A stretch of DNA of 40,698 nt from an uncultured Devosia sp. (GCA_946480655.1 CAMLKN010000002.1:1-40698), one strand, 5' to 3'. Positions 30,796 to 38,105 are shown, counted from the first letter of the stretch. Numbers and translations are program-made. Notes: a model not told the origin generated them from the letters alone.

Positions 30796-31760
30796 CTGGT
30801 GTACGCCACCACGTCGAGCTGCCTCAGATGGGGCAACCGGCCCTGCACGATCTTGACCTTGTCGGCGCCGCCCTTCCAAGCAAAGCGCGGGTTGGTGGTC
30901 ATGCCGTCGAGGCTCTCATGCAGATACCGCCCCAACTCATCCATCAGGCACATGACCTGCCCGGGCGCTGCTACGCCCGCCGCCGCGACAGCTGGCGCTG
31001 CAGGCGCCGGATCCGGAAATCGGCTCACCGGCGCCGCCGCCGGTGCCTCCGGCCGCATGATCGTGGCGCTTTCGAGCTTCATGCCGCGATGGACGAAGTC
31101 TACCCGCTCGCCCTCATCTTCCTCCTCGGCCGCTGCCATTGCCGCCAGTTCTGCCTCGTCCTCGGCGCGGTCCTGTTGGTCGGCGACATCGGCCACCGAC
31201 GCCCCGGACACCTCGGTCCAGTCCACGTCCACCGCGTCCTCATCGGGGGGCAGGCCTTCGGCTGCACGCACTGCATCGAAATCTGCCTCCTCGCCCTCGA
31301 CCGGCTCGAAGGCGTGCGCCGGCGGCGCGGGGAGCTGCGGCAGGGTTTCGAGAACCTCGCCACCCCGGTCGGCGCCCTGGTGCCACCGGATATCATCCGG
31401 GTCGGCAATTGCCTGGCTGGGCGGCACGACGCCACGCAGCACATAGGTCAGGAATTCCCGGGGCGGCACATTGATGGCCTCGGCAATATAGATCATCGTC
31501 TTGCCGAACAGCTTTCGTGCCTTGTCGCGCTTCTCCGGCGTCCAGGCGCCTTTGAGGGTAGCGGGGTCCGGGGTGCCCGTGGGCCGCTTGTTGCTGCTCA
31601 ACCGGCACTGGACCAGGATGGTCGCGGCCTTGCTGGCCGTCACCCCGAGCAGCGGTGCCATGTCGGCCGCCGTGAGCCCGCGGGCATGCAGAGCCCGAAC
31701 AGCGTCCCGCATGCTCGGATAGCCTACACCTTCGACGGTGACAGGATTGCTGTTCGCCAT
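30792..31760 (-). CDS. HTH protein with long acidic/Pro-Ala linker
   Basis: 322 aa. The N-terminal MRDAVRALHARGLTAADMA-PLLGVTASKAATIL is a helix-turn-helix, and AWTPEKRDKARKLFGKTMIY begins a second small helical module. About residues 140-270 are acidic and Pro/Ala-rich, and the C-terminus (MCLMDELGRYLHESLDG...) is folded. The first module is distantly GcrA-like (LxxxGLTAxxMAxxLGVT), but this is tentative. ATGA coupling on both sides. It is likely a regulator or initiator. Confidence 0.6.
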   Translation of the reverse strand: MANSNPVTVEGVGYPSMRDAVRALHARGLTAADMAPLLGVTASKAATILVQCRLSSNKRPTGTPDPATLKGAWTPEKRDKARKLFGKTMIYIAEAINVPPREFLTYVLRGVVPPSQAIADPDDIRWHQGADRGGEVLETLPQLPAPPAHAFEPVEGEEADFDAVRAAEGLPPDEDAVDVDWTEVSGASVADVADQQDRAEDEAELAAMAAAEEEDEGERVDFVHRGMKLESATIMRPEAPAAAPVSRFPDPAPAAPAVAAAGVAAPGQVMCLMDELGRYLHESLDGMTTNPRFAWKGGADKVKIVQGRLPHLRQLDVVAYTR

Positions 31761-32074
31761 CACTGCTTCTCCTGCTCGCTGAGTGCCACCCGGCTTTCCA
31801 CCTGGTGCGGCAGCTCGGCCTGCACCCGGGCGATGAACTGGCGGCGCCGATCGTCCGGCAGCATAGCCAATTGCCCGGCCAGCACGTTGAGAATGCCGCC
31901 TAGGGCTGCGGTAAAGCTGGGCTGGCCGCCTTCTTCCCTGAGGTCGATCGACACGCCATCCACGGCGCGCCGCGTCGCCCGCTCGAACGCGGCCACCTGG
32001 CCCTTCTCGCTGTGCCGGCACTCATAGGCGCGCATGGCCTTCTGTTCGGGGGAAAGGATCAGGGACTTGATCAT
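31760..32074 (-). CDS. Small early protein
   Basis: 104 aa, starting MIKSLILSPEQKAMRAYECR. Helical and charged, with RRFIARVQAELPH-type segments near the end (sequence reads RRRQFIARVQAELPHQVES). No family is recognised. ATGA overlaps with both neighbours. Confidence 0.6.
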   Translation of the reverse strand: MIKSLILSPEQKAMRAYECRHSEKGQVAAFERATRRAVDGVSIDLREEGGQPSFTAALGGILNVLAGQLAMLPDDRRRQFIARVQAELPHQVESRVALSEQEKQ

Positions 32075-32253
32075 TTCGCCCTCCCTGCGGCCCGGCGGAC
32101 GCGCCAGCGCTTATGCGCACGCGTTCCGGGGTGCCGGCTGTGGCGGGGCCAGGTGCCAACGGGCAAAAGCGGCGGCATGGATGAGAGCGCGGCCAAGGCC
32201 ATGCCGATCATCTGGCTATAGGCGTTGGCGTCCGGTTTATAGCCGAGCATCAT
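32071..32253 (-). CDS. Very small early protein
   Basis: 60 aa (or 59 from the second of two consecutive ATG codons, 32250). A strong GGAGG lies about nine bases upstream of the first ATG. It contains a short hydrophobic middle (MIGMALAALSSMPPLLPV) and a very basic C-terminus, so it could be membrane-associated or nucleic-acid-binding. ATGA overlap with the next gene. No family is recognised. Confidence 0.55.
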   Translation of the reverse strand: MMLGYKPDANAYSQMIGMALAALSSMPPLLPVGTWPRHSRHPGTRAHKRWRVRRAAGRAK

Positions 32254-32258
32254 GGGGT

Positions 32259-32531
32259 CTAGCCTCCTTCGAAAAAGCGCTCGAGCCGGCTGAGCTCGGC
32301 GTCATAGTGCGGGTCGTCGCGCCGGTCCTCGACCGCGCGCAGGGCTTTGGAAATCGCCTGCTTGCTGCATCCATAGGCCCGGGCTGCCAGGGCGCCCGGA
32401 ACGTTGCAGCAGGTCACCAGGAGATATTGCGCCGTGGTGGCGTGGCGCTCGGGCGGAATGGCCGAGGCGGCCACCATGGCCCGCACCGCCGTGAGCATGC
32501 CGACGCTGGCCCGCTCCATCACCGCGCTCAT
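32259..32531 (-). CDS. DnaA domain IV-like DNA-binding protein
   Basis: 90 aa. ATTAQYLLVTCCNVPGALAA, then RAYGCSKQAISKAL and AVEDRRDDPHYDAELSRLE follow the layout of the stand-alone DnaA C-terminal domain family of Rhizobiales and relatives (AR-Q-AMYL..., FGRDRTTVAHA, VEDRRDDP.FD..L..LE). The DnaA signature DRTTV is replaced by SKQAIS, so DnaA-box recognition is probably altered. There is no AAA+ part. It lies in an ATGA-coupled cluster of small regulators ahead of the replication genes. Confidence 0.7.
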   Translation of the reverse strand: MSAVMERASVGMLTAVRAMVAASAIPPERHATTAQYLLVTCCNVPGALAARAYGCSKQAISKALRAVEDRRDDPHYDAELSRLERFFEGG

Positions 32532-32842
32532 TTCTGGTTCTCTGTGGAAGAGGTGGCGGAGCCAGCGCCAGGCTCGCTGCCACCAGCGCGGCCTGGCACC
32601 GTAAAAGGGAAGGCCTCGGCCTCCCGCTTGCGCTCCCCCTCGAGCGTGCGCAGCGCCATCTGCAGGGCCTTGATGCGGCGGTGAAAGCCCAGGCCCGAGC
32701 GGCGCATGCGCTCATAGGTGCGCCGGCTCATCCCCGCCTTGTCCGCCAGGGCGTCGACGGTAAAGCCATTGGCCAGCCGCCGCGCCTCGATGGCGTCGAT
32801 CTCGGCCCGCTTGCCCGGTTGATACGGCCCCCTTGCCCCCAT
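32528..32842 (-). CDS. Small HTH protein
   Basis: 104 aa. A basic N-terminus is followed by FTVDALADKAGMSRRTYERM and a second helix (FHRRIKALQMALRTLEGER), a Cro/C1-type helix-turn-helix. The C-terminal 25 residues are low-complexity Gly/Ser. Probably a transcription regulator of the early genes. ATGA overlaps with both neighbours. Confidence 0.65.
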   Translation of the reverse strand: MGARGPYQPGKRAEIDAIEARRLANGFTVDALADKAGMSRRTYERMRRSGLGFHRRIKALQMALRTLEGERKREAEAFPFTVPGRAGGSEPGAGSATSSTENQK

Positions 32843-33138
32843 CAGTCCCGCCCCGCCCCCGCAAAATTGCTCATCGCCTCGCGCCAGAATTCGAGCTCGC
32901 GCGCCATCGAACCGGGCAGCATTCCATGCGCGTCGCGCACCGCCAGCAGCGCGACCAGGCGCTGGTTGATGAAGGCCTCGCCCGCCGCAAAGCTGAGCCG
33001 GCGGCAGGTCGTGCGGATCTCGCCACCATGCTCGAGCACCAGGCCATCGCTCAGGCGCAGCAACATGGCCGCCCGCTCCTGGTCGCTGCCGGCAACCACA
33101 AGCTGGTCGACGATGGGGAGATTGACGCTCTCGGTCAT
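32842..33138 (-). CDS. Small early protein
   Basis: 98 aa, starting MTESVNLPIVDQLVVAGSDQ. Helical throughout. ATG 33138 follows the previous TGA by one base; six extra in-frame residues upstream are excluded. No family is recognised. Confidence 0.6.
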   Translation of the reverse strand: MTESVNLPIVDQLVVAGSDQERAAMLLRLSDGLVLEHGGEIRTTCRRLSFAAGEAFINQRLVALLAVRDAHGMLPGSMARELEFWREAMSNFAGAGRD

Positions 33139-33139
33139 G

Positions 33140-33802
33140 TCAGGCCGCCGGCGCATCCGTCATGGCGAGCACACGCTCGACCAGGGCAACGATCTTTGGA
33201 TTGATCCCGCGCCAGAATTCGACACGGGCGGCATCGGCGGCGGCATCGGCGGCGGCATAGGCGGCGGCATAGGCGGCACGGGCGGCGGCACGGGCGGCGG
33301 CATCGGCGGCGGCATAGGCGGCGGCATAGGCGGCGGCATCGGCGGCGGCATAGGCGGCGGCCAGCAGAGCCTCGCGCGCGTGAGCCGCACTCGTCGCATC
33401 GGTGATTTCGGGCAGGGCCTCGAGCTGCTCGGGCCACCCGTTTATTCCGGCCGCACGCAGTGCTGCGGGCGCGAAAATGCGCGCGGCACTGTCCGCGAGC
33501 GCATAGGCGCGACGCACCTGAGCGTCACGCGAGACCACTGAACCCGTTATTTTGGGGATCAGTGGCAGCATGATTTCCGTGCGCAATTCGTCGGGCAGGG
33601 CGTCGTTCCAGGCGCGCATGAAAGCGCCCACGATCTGGCAGACGCAGTCGGGCCGGTCCGACCATTGTTCACCGGCGACATAGCTCACCGCCTCCATCAC
33701 ACACATGCCCTTGTCCGGGCCGGCATGGCCGCCCCGATCGAGCTTGGTGATTTCAGCGAGGCGGGCTGGGTTGAGGGCGATCTGGGTTTCGGCAGGCGTC
33801 AT
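33140..33802 (-). CDS. Protein with (Ala-Ala-X)n tandem repeats
   Basis: 220 aa, starting MTPAETQIALNPARLAEITK, with GGAG seven bases upstream. The first 120 residues form a folded domain (CVMEAVSYVAGEQWSDRP, CQIVGAFMRAWND). From about residue 145 to 196 it is built of AAA(Y/D/R) triplets, a predicted long alanine-rich helix, encoded by 9-base units; the last 20 residues return to normal sequence. Proteins with this layout occur in phages and plasmids, function unknown. Second gene of the leftward early operon. Confidence 0.65.
   Translation of the reverse strand: MTPAETQIALNPARLAEITKLDRGGHAGPDKGMCVMEAVSYVAGEQWSDRPDCVCQIVGAFMRAWNDALPDELRTEIMLPLIPKITGSVVSRDAQVRRAYALADSAARIFAPAALRAAGINGWPEQLEALPEITDATSAAHAREALLAAAYAAADAAAYAAAYAAADAAARAAARAAYAAAYAAADAAADAARVEFWRGINPKIVALVERVLAMTDAPAA
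33222..33366. repeat. GC-rich 6/9-base tandem repeats coding Ala-Ala-X
   Basis: Units of GGCGGCGGCAT, GGCGGCGGCAC and related pieces run in tandem for about 145 bases within the 220-aa gene. Such arrays change copy number by slippage, always in steps of three bases, so the reading frame is kept. Confidence 0.75.
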
Positions 33803-33861
33803 GGCAGGACTCCACAAGCGGGGGTTGAGGTGGCAGACTGAGGGGAAAGGGGGAGGGACTT

Positions 33862-34149
33862 ATGAGATACCTGGGATGCGCAGTGGCGGCGCTGCTGTTG
33901 GCGGGCTGCACCTCGACGGGCACCGCGCCCAATGTGGCGCTGGCCCCACAAGGGCCGCCACCGGTCATGAACCCAGCCACACCGGGCCCAAGTGCCAATG
34001 CGGCCTATCAGTGGTGCCTGGACGACGCCTCGCGCAAGGCATCCTCGGCTACCATTGCAGGCCGAGCCTACATCCGCGGCTATATCAAAGGATGTATGAC
34101 GGACTTGGGCGCTGACCCGGCGTACACGCTGGTTTTGCTGCAGTACTGA
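33862..34149 (+). CDS. Small lipoprotein, reverse-oriented in the early operon
   Basis: 95 aa with a lipoprotein signal peptide: MRYLGCAVAALLLAGC, lipobox Cys16. The mature part is Pro-rich, then a small folded region with two more cysteines (WCLDDASRK, IKGCMTDLG). A strong GGAGG lies five bases upstream of the ATG. It is read against all neighbouring early genes and ends two bases from the stop of the convergent HTH gene. It would be localised at the outer membrane. A lysogeny-expressed lipoprotein often blocks superinfection, but this is inference. Confidence 0.75.
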   Translation: MRYLGCAVAALLLAGCTSTGTAPNVALAPQGPPPVMNPATPGPSANAAYQWCLDDASRKASSATIAGRAYIRGYIKGCMTDLGADPAYTLVLLQY

Positions 34150-34151
34150 AA

Positions 34152-34457
34152 TCACCGCAGCCCCGCATCGCGCATGTGCCGTTCGGCCTCGCGGCGCACG
34201 CCTTTCATGGCGCGCTCCATCTCAAGCGTCCGGTCGAGCTTGGATTGCAGGTGCTGCTGCGGCTTGGGGGCGCCCCGGCGGATAGCCTTGCGGTCACCGG
34301 CGTCACGCTGCGCCAGCCACGCCTCATGGGCCTTGAGGCCCTTGAACATGGTCGTTTCGCTGATCCCGGCGCGGCGCAGCAATTCGGCCCGGCTCAGGTC
34401 CAGTTCAATGCGCTCGGCTTCGTACTCTGCCCAGCTCTTGGGCTTGATGACACTCAT
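34152..34457 (-). CDS. Cro-like HTH protein, first leftward early gene
   Basis: 101 aa. LDLSRAELLRRAGISETTMF is a helix-turn-helix, followed by a basic helical tail. It is divergent from the repressor gene and is the first gene behind the leftward operator-promoter, the place of cro. It likely competes for the TTCATA operators. Confidence 0.65.
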   Translation of the reverse strand: MSVIKPKSWAEYEAERIELDLSRAELLRRAGISETTMFKGLKAHEAWLAQRDAGDRKAIRRGAPKPQQHLQSKLDRTLEMERAMKGVRREAERHMRDAGLR

Positions 34458-34490
34458 GGGGAAGCACCGCTCCGCAAATCACTTCGGTTG

Positions 34491-34529
34491 CTTCATATGA
34501 AAAATTATGATTTGGGTAATCGTGTCAAT
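34491..34529 (-). promoter_or_regulatory. Leftward early promoter with repressor operator
   Basis: On the minus strand TTGACA (plus 34524-34529) is followed 15 bases later by TAATTT. Just downstream lies the palindrome TTCATATGAA (plus 34492-34501). The arrangement, an operator at the transcription start, would let the repressor block the early operon. The same palindrome recurs at 35298-35307. Confidence 0.65.
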
Positions 34530-34569
34530 AGGACGTGGCGCGGCGTGTTTGTATGGAGTAGCGCAGCCT

Positions 34570-35214
34570 ATGCTCCGGGTCGTGAGCACCACCGAACCGA
34601 CATCCCTGCGCAGACGGCAGCTCGCCTGGCTTCAGGCGATGCTCGATTTTCGCATGTGGAATGTCACCCGCATGGCACGCGAAGCCGGGGTCAGCCAGTC
34701 CACTCTGGCCAAATTTCTCAATGATCCCGAGAACATCGCCCAGCTCTCCACCAATACTGTGGAAAAGCTGGCGACCGCCGGCGGCATCCGTCCTTACGAG
34801 ACCACCCCGACCATGCACCCGCGCGGCCTTTCCGACCGGGAAGCTGAGCGCTTCGAAGGGTTTAACGACAACCCGGCCTTCTCCAAATTGATCGGGGCGC
34901 TTGCCGCTGGAAACTCCGTGGTTCCTTGGGTTTTGAACACAAGGGCGCTTGAAGTCTTCGGCTATCTCCCGGGCGACGTGCTCATGGTGGATCTCAATGC
35001 CACCCCGCGCGATGGGGACGTGGTCTGCGCCCAGCTCTATGACCGGAATGGGGAAGCCGAGACGGTTTTTCGCATCCTTGAACACCCCTTCCTGGTAGCC
35101 GCCACGCTCGACCGGGCGACCATCAAGCCACTCCTGGTCAACAACGACACCGTGGTGGTCCGCGGCGTCGTCACCAGCTCGCACCGCCCCAGGCTGACGC
35201 AGCTGGCCTCGTAG
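34570..35214 (+). CDS. CI-like repressor with S24-type C-terminal domain lacking catalytic residues
   Basis: 214 aa from ATG 34570 (GGAG 10 bases upstream; a GTG at 34582 or ATG 34507 are alternatives). The N-terminal HTH contains VTRMAREAGVSQSTLAKFLN. The C-terminal part is LexA/CI-like (GYLPGDVLMVDL, RDGDVVCAQLYDRNGEAETVF). Aligned to UmuD/LexA, the nucleophile Ser is Ala126 and the general-base Lys is Phe167, so RecA-stimulated self-cleavage seems impossible. It probably represses the two TTCATA-type operator regions. A hairpin terminator overlaps its stop codon. Confidence 0.8.
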   Translation: MLRVVSTTEPTSLRRRQLAWLQAMLDFRMWNVTRMAREAGVSQSTLAKFLNDPENIAQLSTNTVEKLATAGGIRPYETTPTMHPRGLSDREAERFEGFNDNPAFSKLIGALAAGNSVVPWVLNTRALEVFGYLPGDVLMVDLNATPRDGDVVCAQLYDRNGEAETVFRILEHPFLVAATLDRATIKPLLVNNDTVVVRGVVTSSHRPRLTQLAS

Positions 35215-35226
35215 CTCTTTAGCTAC
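35211..35226 (+). terminator. Hairpin at the repressor stop codon
   Basis: GTAGCT-CTTT-AGCTAC forms a perfect 6-bp stem that includes the TAG stop, followed by CCCCTTTTCCCCC. The T-run is broken by C, so it is a weak terminator. Confidence 0.5.
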
Positions 35227-35294
35227 CCCTTTTCCCCCTGATTTTTCGCAAACCTGCCATCACAAATTATGGCCTCGGTGTTTCACGTGACACG

Positions 35295-35356
35295 GATTTC
35301 ATATGAAATCTGTTGACAACTATGAAGCACTTCATAATTCTTACCGTGACTTCATA
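35295..35356 (+). promoter_or_regulatory. Rightward promoter with two inverted-repeat operators
   Basis: GATTTCATATGAAATC (35295-35310) is a 16-base perfect palindrome. Immediately after it TTGACA (35313-35318) is the -35, with TAATTC 16 bases later as -10. The spacer contains TATGAAG-CA-CTTCATA (35321-35336), a second operator overlapping the promoter, and TTCATA recurs at 35351-35356. Repressor binding would block this promoter. The palindrome TCACGTGA (35283-35290) lies just upstream. Confidence 0.8.
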
Positions 35357-35376
35357 GCAAATCACGGAGAGATCGC

Positions 35377-35706
35377 ATGGATGGGGTGGCCCATCGGCTC
35401 CTGGAGCCGGACAACCTGATCAAGTTCAACCTGGACGGCTCGATGACCTGCAGCGCAGGCCAGGTCGCCCACCTGCTCGGTCTTTCCGAGCGCATGTTCA
35501 ACCGGCAGCGCGCCGAACTCAAGGCGGCCGGCTTCCCCGACAAGCTGCCGGGGGTCAACAAATGGTCCCGCCCGGCCGTGGTGGCCTGGATCAGCTCCAA
35601 TGGCCAGACCACCGTCGCCACCCCGCGCGGCGCCGGCATCGGCGATCCCGACGTGGAAGCCATCGCTGCCGACCTCGAGGCCGACTATGGCAGGAGCGCG
35701 GCATGA
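35377..35706 (+). CDS. Small wHTH protein, excisionase-like
   Basis: 109 aa. GQVAHLLGLSERMFNRQRAEL followed by FPDKLPGVNKWSRPAVVAWI is the AlpA/MerR-like winged helix layout of phage excisionases and related DNA-binding proteins. The ATG at 35377 has GGAGA seven bases upstream. It is the first gene of the repressor-controlled rightward operon that also holds the integrase, fitting a directionality factor. Confidence 0.65.
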   Translation: MDGVAHRLLEPDNLIKFNLDGSMTCSAGQVAHLLGLSERMFNRQRAELKAAGFPDKLPGVNKWSRPAVVAWISSNGQTTVATPRGAGIGDPDVEAIAADLEADYGRSAA

Positions 35707-36101
35707 GCACCCACCACCACTTTGATCTGTCATCGATGCGGAGTGCAGACACCGCGCAACGTGCCGCTCTGGCAGCCAAACTGCGAGCCGACGCAAATTC
35801 CGCCGAAGAGTTGGCAGCCGCCGAGTTTCTCATCTCGATGCAGGAAGCCACGTCAAAAATCACACTGGCCTTTACCCAGGCGATCAACGCCGGCGCCGAC
35901 ATTCAGTCCATTGCCGATAACCTCGGCAATGGTGTCGCGGCAATCAAGGCCGGTGCCGTGCGCAATTTGGCGCGCTTAGGCGGGCGAGAGAGCGTCGAGC
36001 AATATCTCGCCTCCGAAGCAGCCACGCTGCACGACATCTTCACCGATCGGTTTTCGGGCACTATCGCCCGCCATTCTCCCATGCCTGGGGGACACGCCTG
36101 A
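35703..36101 (+). CDS. Unknown protein in rightward operon
   Basis: 132 aa, starting MSTHHHFDLSSMRSADTAQ. Helical, with no membrane or signal segment; ISMQEATSKITLAFTQAINAG and a C-terminal helix YLASEAATLHDIFTDRF. ATG overlaps the previous stop (ATGA) and the next gene starts in TGATG. No family is recognised. Confidence 0.6.
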   Translation: MSTHHHFDLSSMRSADTAQRAALAAKLRADANSAEELAAAEFLISMQEATSKITLAFTQAINAGADIQSIADNLGNGVAAIKAGAVRNLARLGGRESVEQYLASEAATLHDIFTDRFSGTIARHSPMPGGHA

Positions 36102-36382
36102 TGTTCTCCGCCGCCCAATCCCCCATTGTTGCCGCCCCGCGTAAGACCCTCACCGCCAGCCAGCTTGACGTGCTGCGCGAGATCGACCGGCTCGGCCGTG
36201 CCTACAAGGCGCGCAATGGCTGGATGCTGGGCGGCAGGTTCCGCAAGGCCGCGACCTGCGCGGCCTTGGTCCGCCTGGGCCTGGCGCGCGAGGAATTCCG
36301 CAATGGCAAGCACCTCCTGGTGCTGACCTATGCCGGCCGCGCCGCCGTGGCCCCGGCCGCGCCACCCCTGCGGGACGACTGA
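36101..36382 (+). CDS. Small protein, possible winged helix
   Basis: 93 aa. ASQLDVLREIDRLGRAYKARN, then ATCAALVRLGLAREEFRNGKH-type sequence and LLVLTYAGRAAV looks like a MarR/wHTH-like DNA-binding unit (helix, recognition helix, wing). Pro/Ala-rich tail. Evidence is weak beyond this pattern. Confidence 0.55.
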   Translation: MFSAAQSPIVAAPRKTLTASQLDVLREIDRLGRAYKARNGWMLGGRFRKAATCAALVRLGLAREEFRNGKHLLVLTYAGRAAVAPAAPPLRDD

Positions 36383-36444
36383 CCCTTTCGCGCGCCTCCT
36401 CCTGTCGTTGCGCAAGCACGACCAGCGAGAGGGGCGCGCGATCC

Positions 36445-36474
36445 GGTGGTGCCGCTTGCCCCGGCGGCACCACC
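36445..36474 (+). promoter_or_regulatory. Perfect 11-bp hairpin ahead of the integrase gene
   Basis: GGTGGTGCCGC (36445-36455) pairs with GCGGCACCACC (36464-36474) around an eight-base loop in the 242-base gap between the 93-aa gene and the integrase. No T-run follows. It may lower read-through into int or protect the upstream mRNA. The rest of the gap shows nothing convincing. Confidence 0.45.
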
Positions 36475-36624
36475 GAAACCCACCCCACCGGCTCACGCTC
36501 TGGCGCCGTCCCTCGCGCCGCTGCACCTCCACCGGTGGCACCCTGATCCGGCGGAATGGCCCTGCCCATTGTTCGCCTGCGTATCCGCCGGATCGACCTT
36601 TCCAGCGCAGGAGCACCCCGAGAG

Positions 36625-37887
36625 ATGTTCATGGGCAAGATCACCGTTCAAATCCCCCTCGTCACCTGGCGCGATGGCCGGCCCCGCTTCTCCCCGGGCC
36701 CGCGCCTGCGCAAGGCCCCGTTCAATTTCAAGGGCGAGGATCTGCGCCATGGCCGCACCGGCCCCTGGTTCACCCTCGACCAGGCCATCGCCTGGAGCCA
36801 GGAGCGGCTAAAGCTCATCGCCAGCCTCGAGGGCGCCACGCCCAAAGAGGCGCGACAGATCCGCGACGGCGCCGTTGGCGACACCAATGGCCAGCTCTTC
36901 GAGCGCTTCTTTTCCTCGCCTCGCATGAAGGGCAAGGAGGAGCGCCAGGGCAAGAAGGTCCGCGCGCCCCTGGCCGACAACACCGTCAGGAACTATCGCG
37001 GCGGCGCCAACCTGGTCGAGCGGCTGGACAATGGCCGCATCTGGCATGCGCCGGCGCTCGCCACCACGCCCCGGGTCTGGGCCGGGGTGTTTGACCGGAT
37101 CGAGATCGAAAGCGGCCTTGCCAATGCCCGCAAGGCGCGCTCGGCCGTCTCGGCCATGTTCACCTGGGCGCGGGCCAATGGGCGCTTTAAGGCGCCGCAC
37201 CCGATCGCAGCCATCGAGGAGCGCCTGCCCACGCTCGAGGCGCGCGTCCGCTTCGGCTCCGTCACCGAAATCGAGCACCTGGTGCGCGCGGCCGACATGC
37301 TCGGCCGCCCGGAGATCGGCGACGCCATCATGCTCGGCGTCTGGACCGGCCAGCGCCAGTCCGACCGGCTTGCCCTCATCGATGGGCAGGAAACCAGCGA
37401 CGGCATCCTCTTCCGCCAGGACAAGAAGCGCGGCCAGCCGCTGCTGATCCCGCCCAGCCCGCAGCTGCGTGCCCGTCTGCTCGCCATCCGCATCCGCCGC
37501 AAGGACTGGCCGGTCGACTTCCGCGAAATCATCATCGACGAGCGCGCCAGGGCGCCCTTCAAGCGCGACTGGTACAACCACACCTTTGCCCGCGTCCGCG
37601 CCTTCGCCGCTACCGGCAAGGGCAAGCACGAGCTCACCGGCCGCCCGGTCGAGATCACGCCCATGCCCTCCCTAGCCGATCTGCGCGACCAGGACCTGCG
37701 CGACACCGCCGTCACCTGGCTGGCCCTTGCCGGCTGCACCGTGCCCCAGATCGCCAGCATCACCGGGCACTCCCTGGGCACGATCGACACCGTCCTCAAA
37801 CACTATCTGGGCATGCACCCCGAGCTGGCCCGCTCGGCCATTGCCGGGCTGGTCGCCTGGTTCGAAAGCCAGGAGACAGGCAAATGA
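36625..37887 (+). CDS. int: Tyrosine integrase
   Basis: 420 aa from ATG 36625 (GGAG 11 bases upstream; ATG 36631 or 36556 are alternatives). The N-terminal WRDGRPRFSPG...FKGEDL module (15-40) is shared with the GIY-YIG protein at 39946. A SAM-like core-binding region follows, then the catalytic domain with Arg244 (TGQRQSD), Gln356-Arg359 (QDLR, normally H/K-xx-R), His382 (TGHS) and Tyr394 (KHYL). It should recombine the tRNA-Ala cores. The Gln at the usual His/Lys position is uncommon. It is an inner gene of the rightward operon. Confidence 0.9.
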   Translation: MFMGKITVQIPLVTWRDGRPRFSPGPRLRKAPFNFKGEDLRHGRTGPWFTLDQAIAWSQERLKLIASLEGATPKEARQIRDGAVGDTNGQLFERFFSSPRMKGKEERQGKKVRAPLADNTVRNYRGGANLVERLDNGRIWHAPALATTPRVWAGVFDRIEIESGLANARKARSAVSAMFTWARANGRFKAPHPIAAIEERLPTLEARVRFGSVTEIEHLVRAADMLGRPEIGDAIMLGVWTGQRQSDRLALIDGQETSDGILFRQDKKRGQPLLIPPSPQLRARLLAIRIRRKDWPVDFREIIIDERARAPFKRDWYNHTFARVRAFAATGKGKHELTGRPVEITPMPSLADLRDQDLRDTAVTWLALAGCTVPQIASITGHSLGTIDTVLKHYLGMHPELARSAIAGLVAWFESQETGK

Positions 37888-38105
37888 GCGCCCCGGAACT
37901 GGAAGGCACCACGATCGACGTTTTCATGACCAGCGAGGAAGAGCGCATCCTCTTGAAGATGGTGCGCGCGCTCCCGCAAAGCGACGCCAGGAGCGCCCTG
38001 AAAATCGTGCTGACCCTGGCCGCCAGCAGCATTCTCGCAAGCGAAGCCGCAACAGAGCCTTGCCTCAAAATCATAGAGGGCATGGTGCGGAAGGGGCGGC
38101 CATGA
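37884..38105 (+). CDS. Small protein after integrase
   Basis: 73 aa, starting MSAPELEGTTIDVFMTSEEE; acidic N-terminus and a helical, Ser/Ala-rich rest. ATGA overlap with int. No family is recognised. Confidence 0.6.
   Translation: MSAPELEGTTIDVFMTSEEERILLKMVRALPQSDARSALKIVLTLAASSILASEAATEPCLKIIEGMVRKGRP

Noticed and set aside
30792..31760. Firm GcrA assignment for the 322-aa HTH protein
   Set aside because: Only a loose pattern match in the HTH; the N-terminal Trp motif and spacing of GcrA are not convincing, so it is left as an HTH protein.
33222..33366. Short tandem repeats considered as a CRISPR array
   Set aside because: Units are 6-9 bases with no spacers and lie in frame in a gene, so they are coding repeats.
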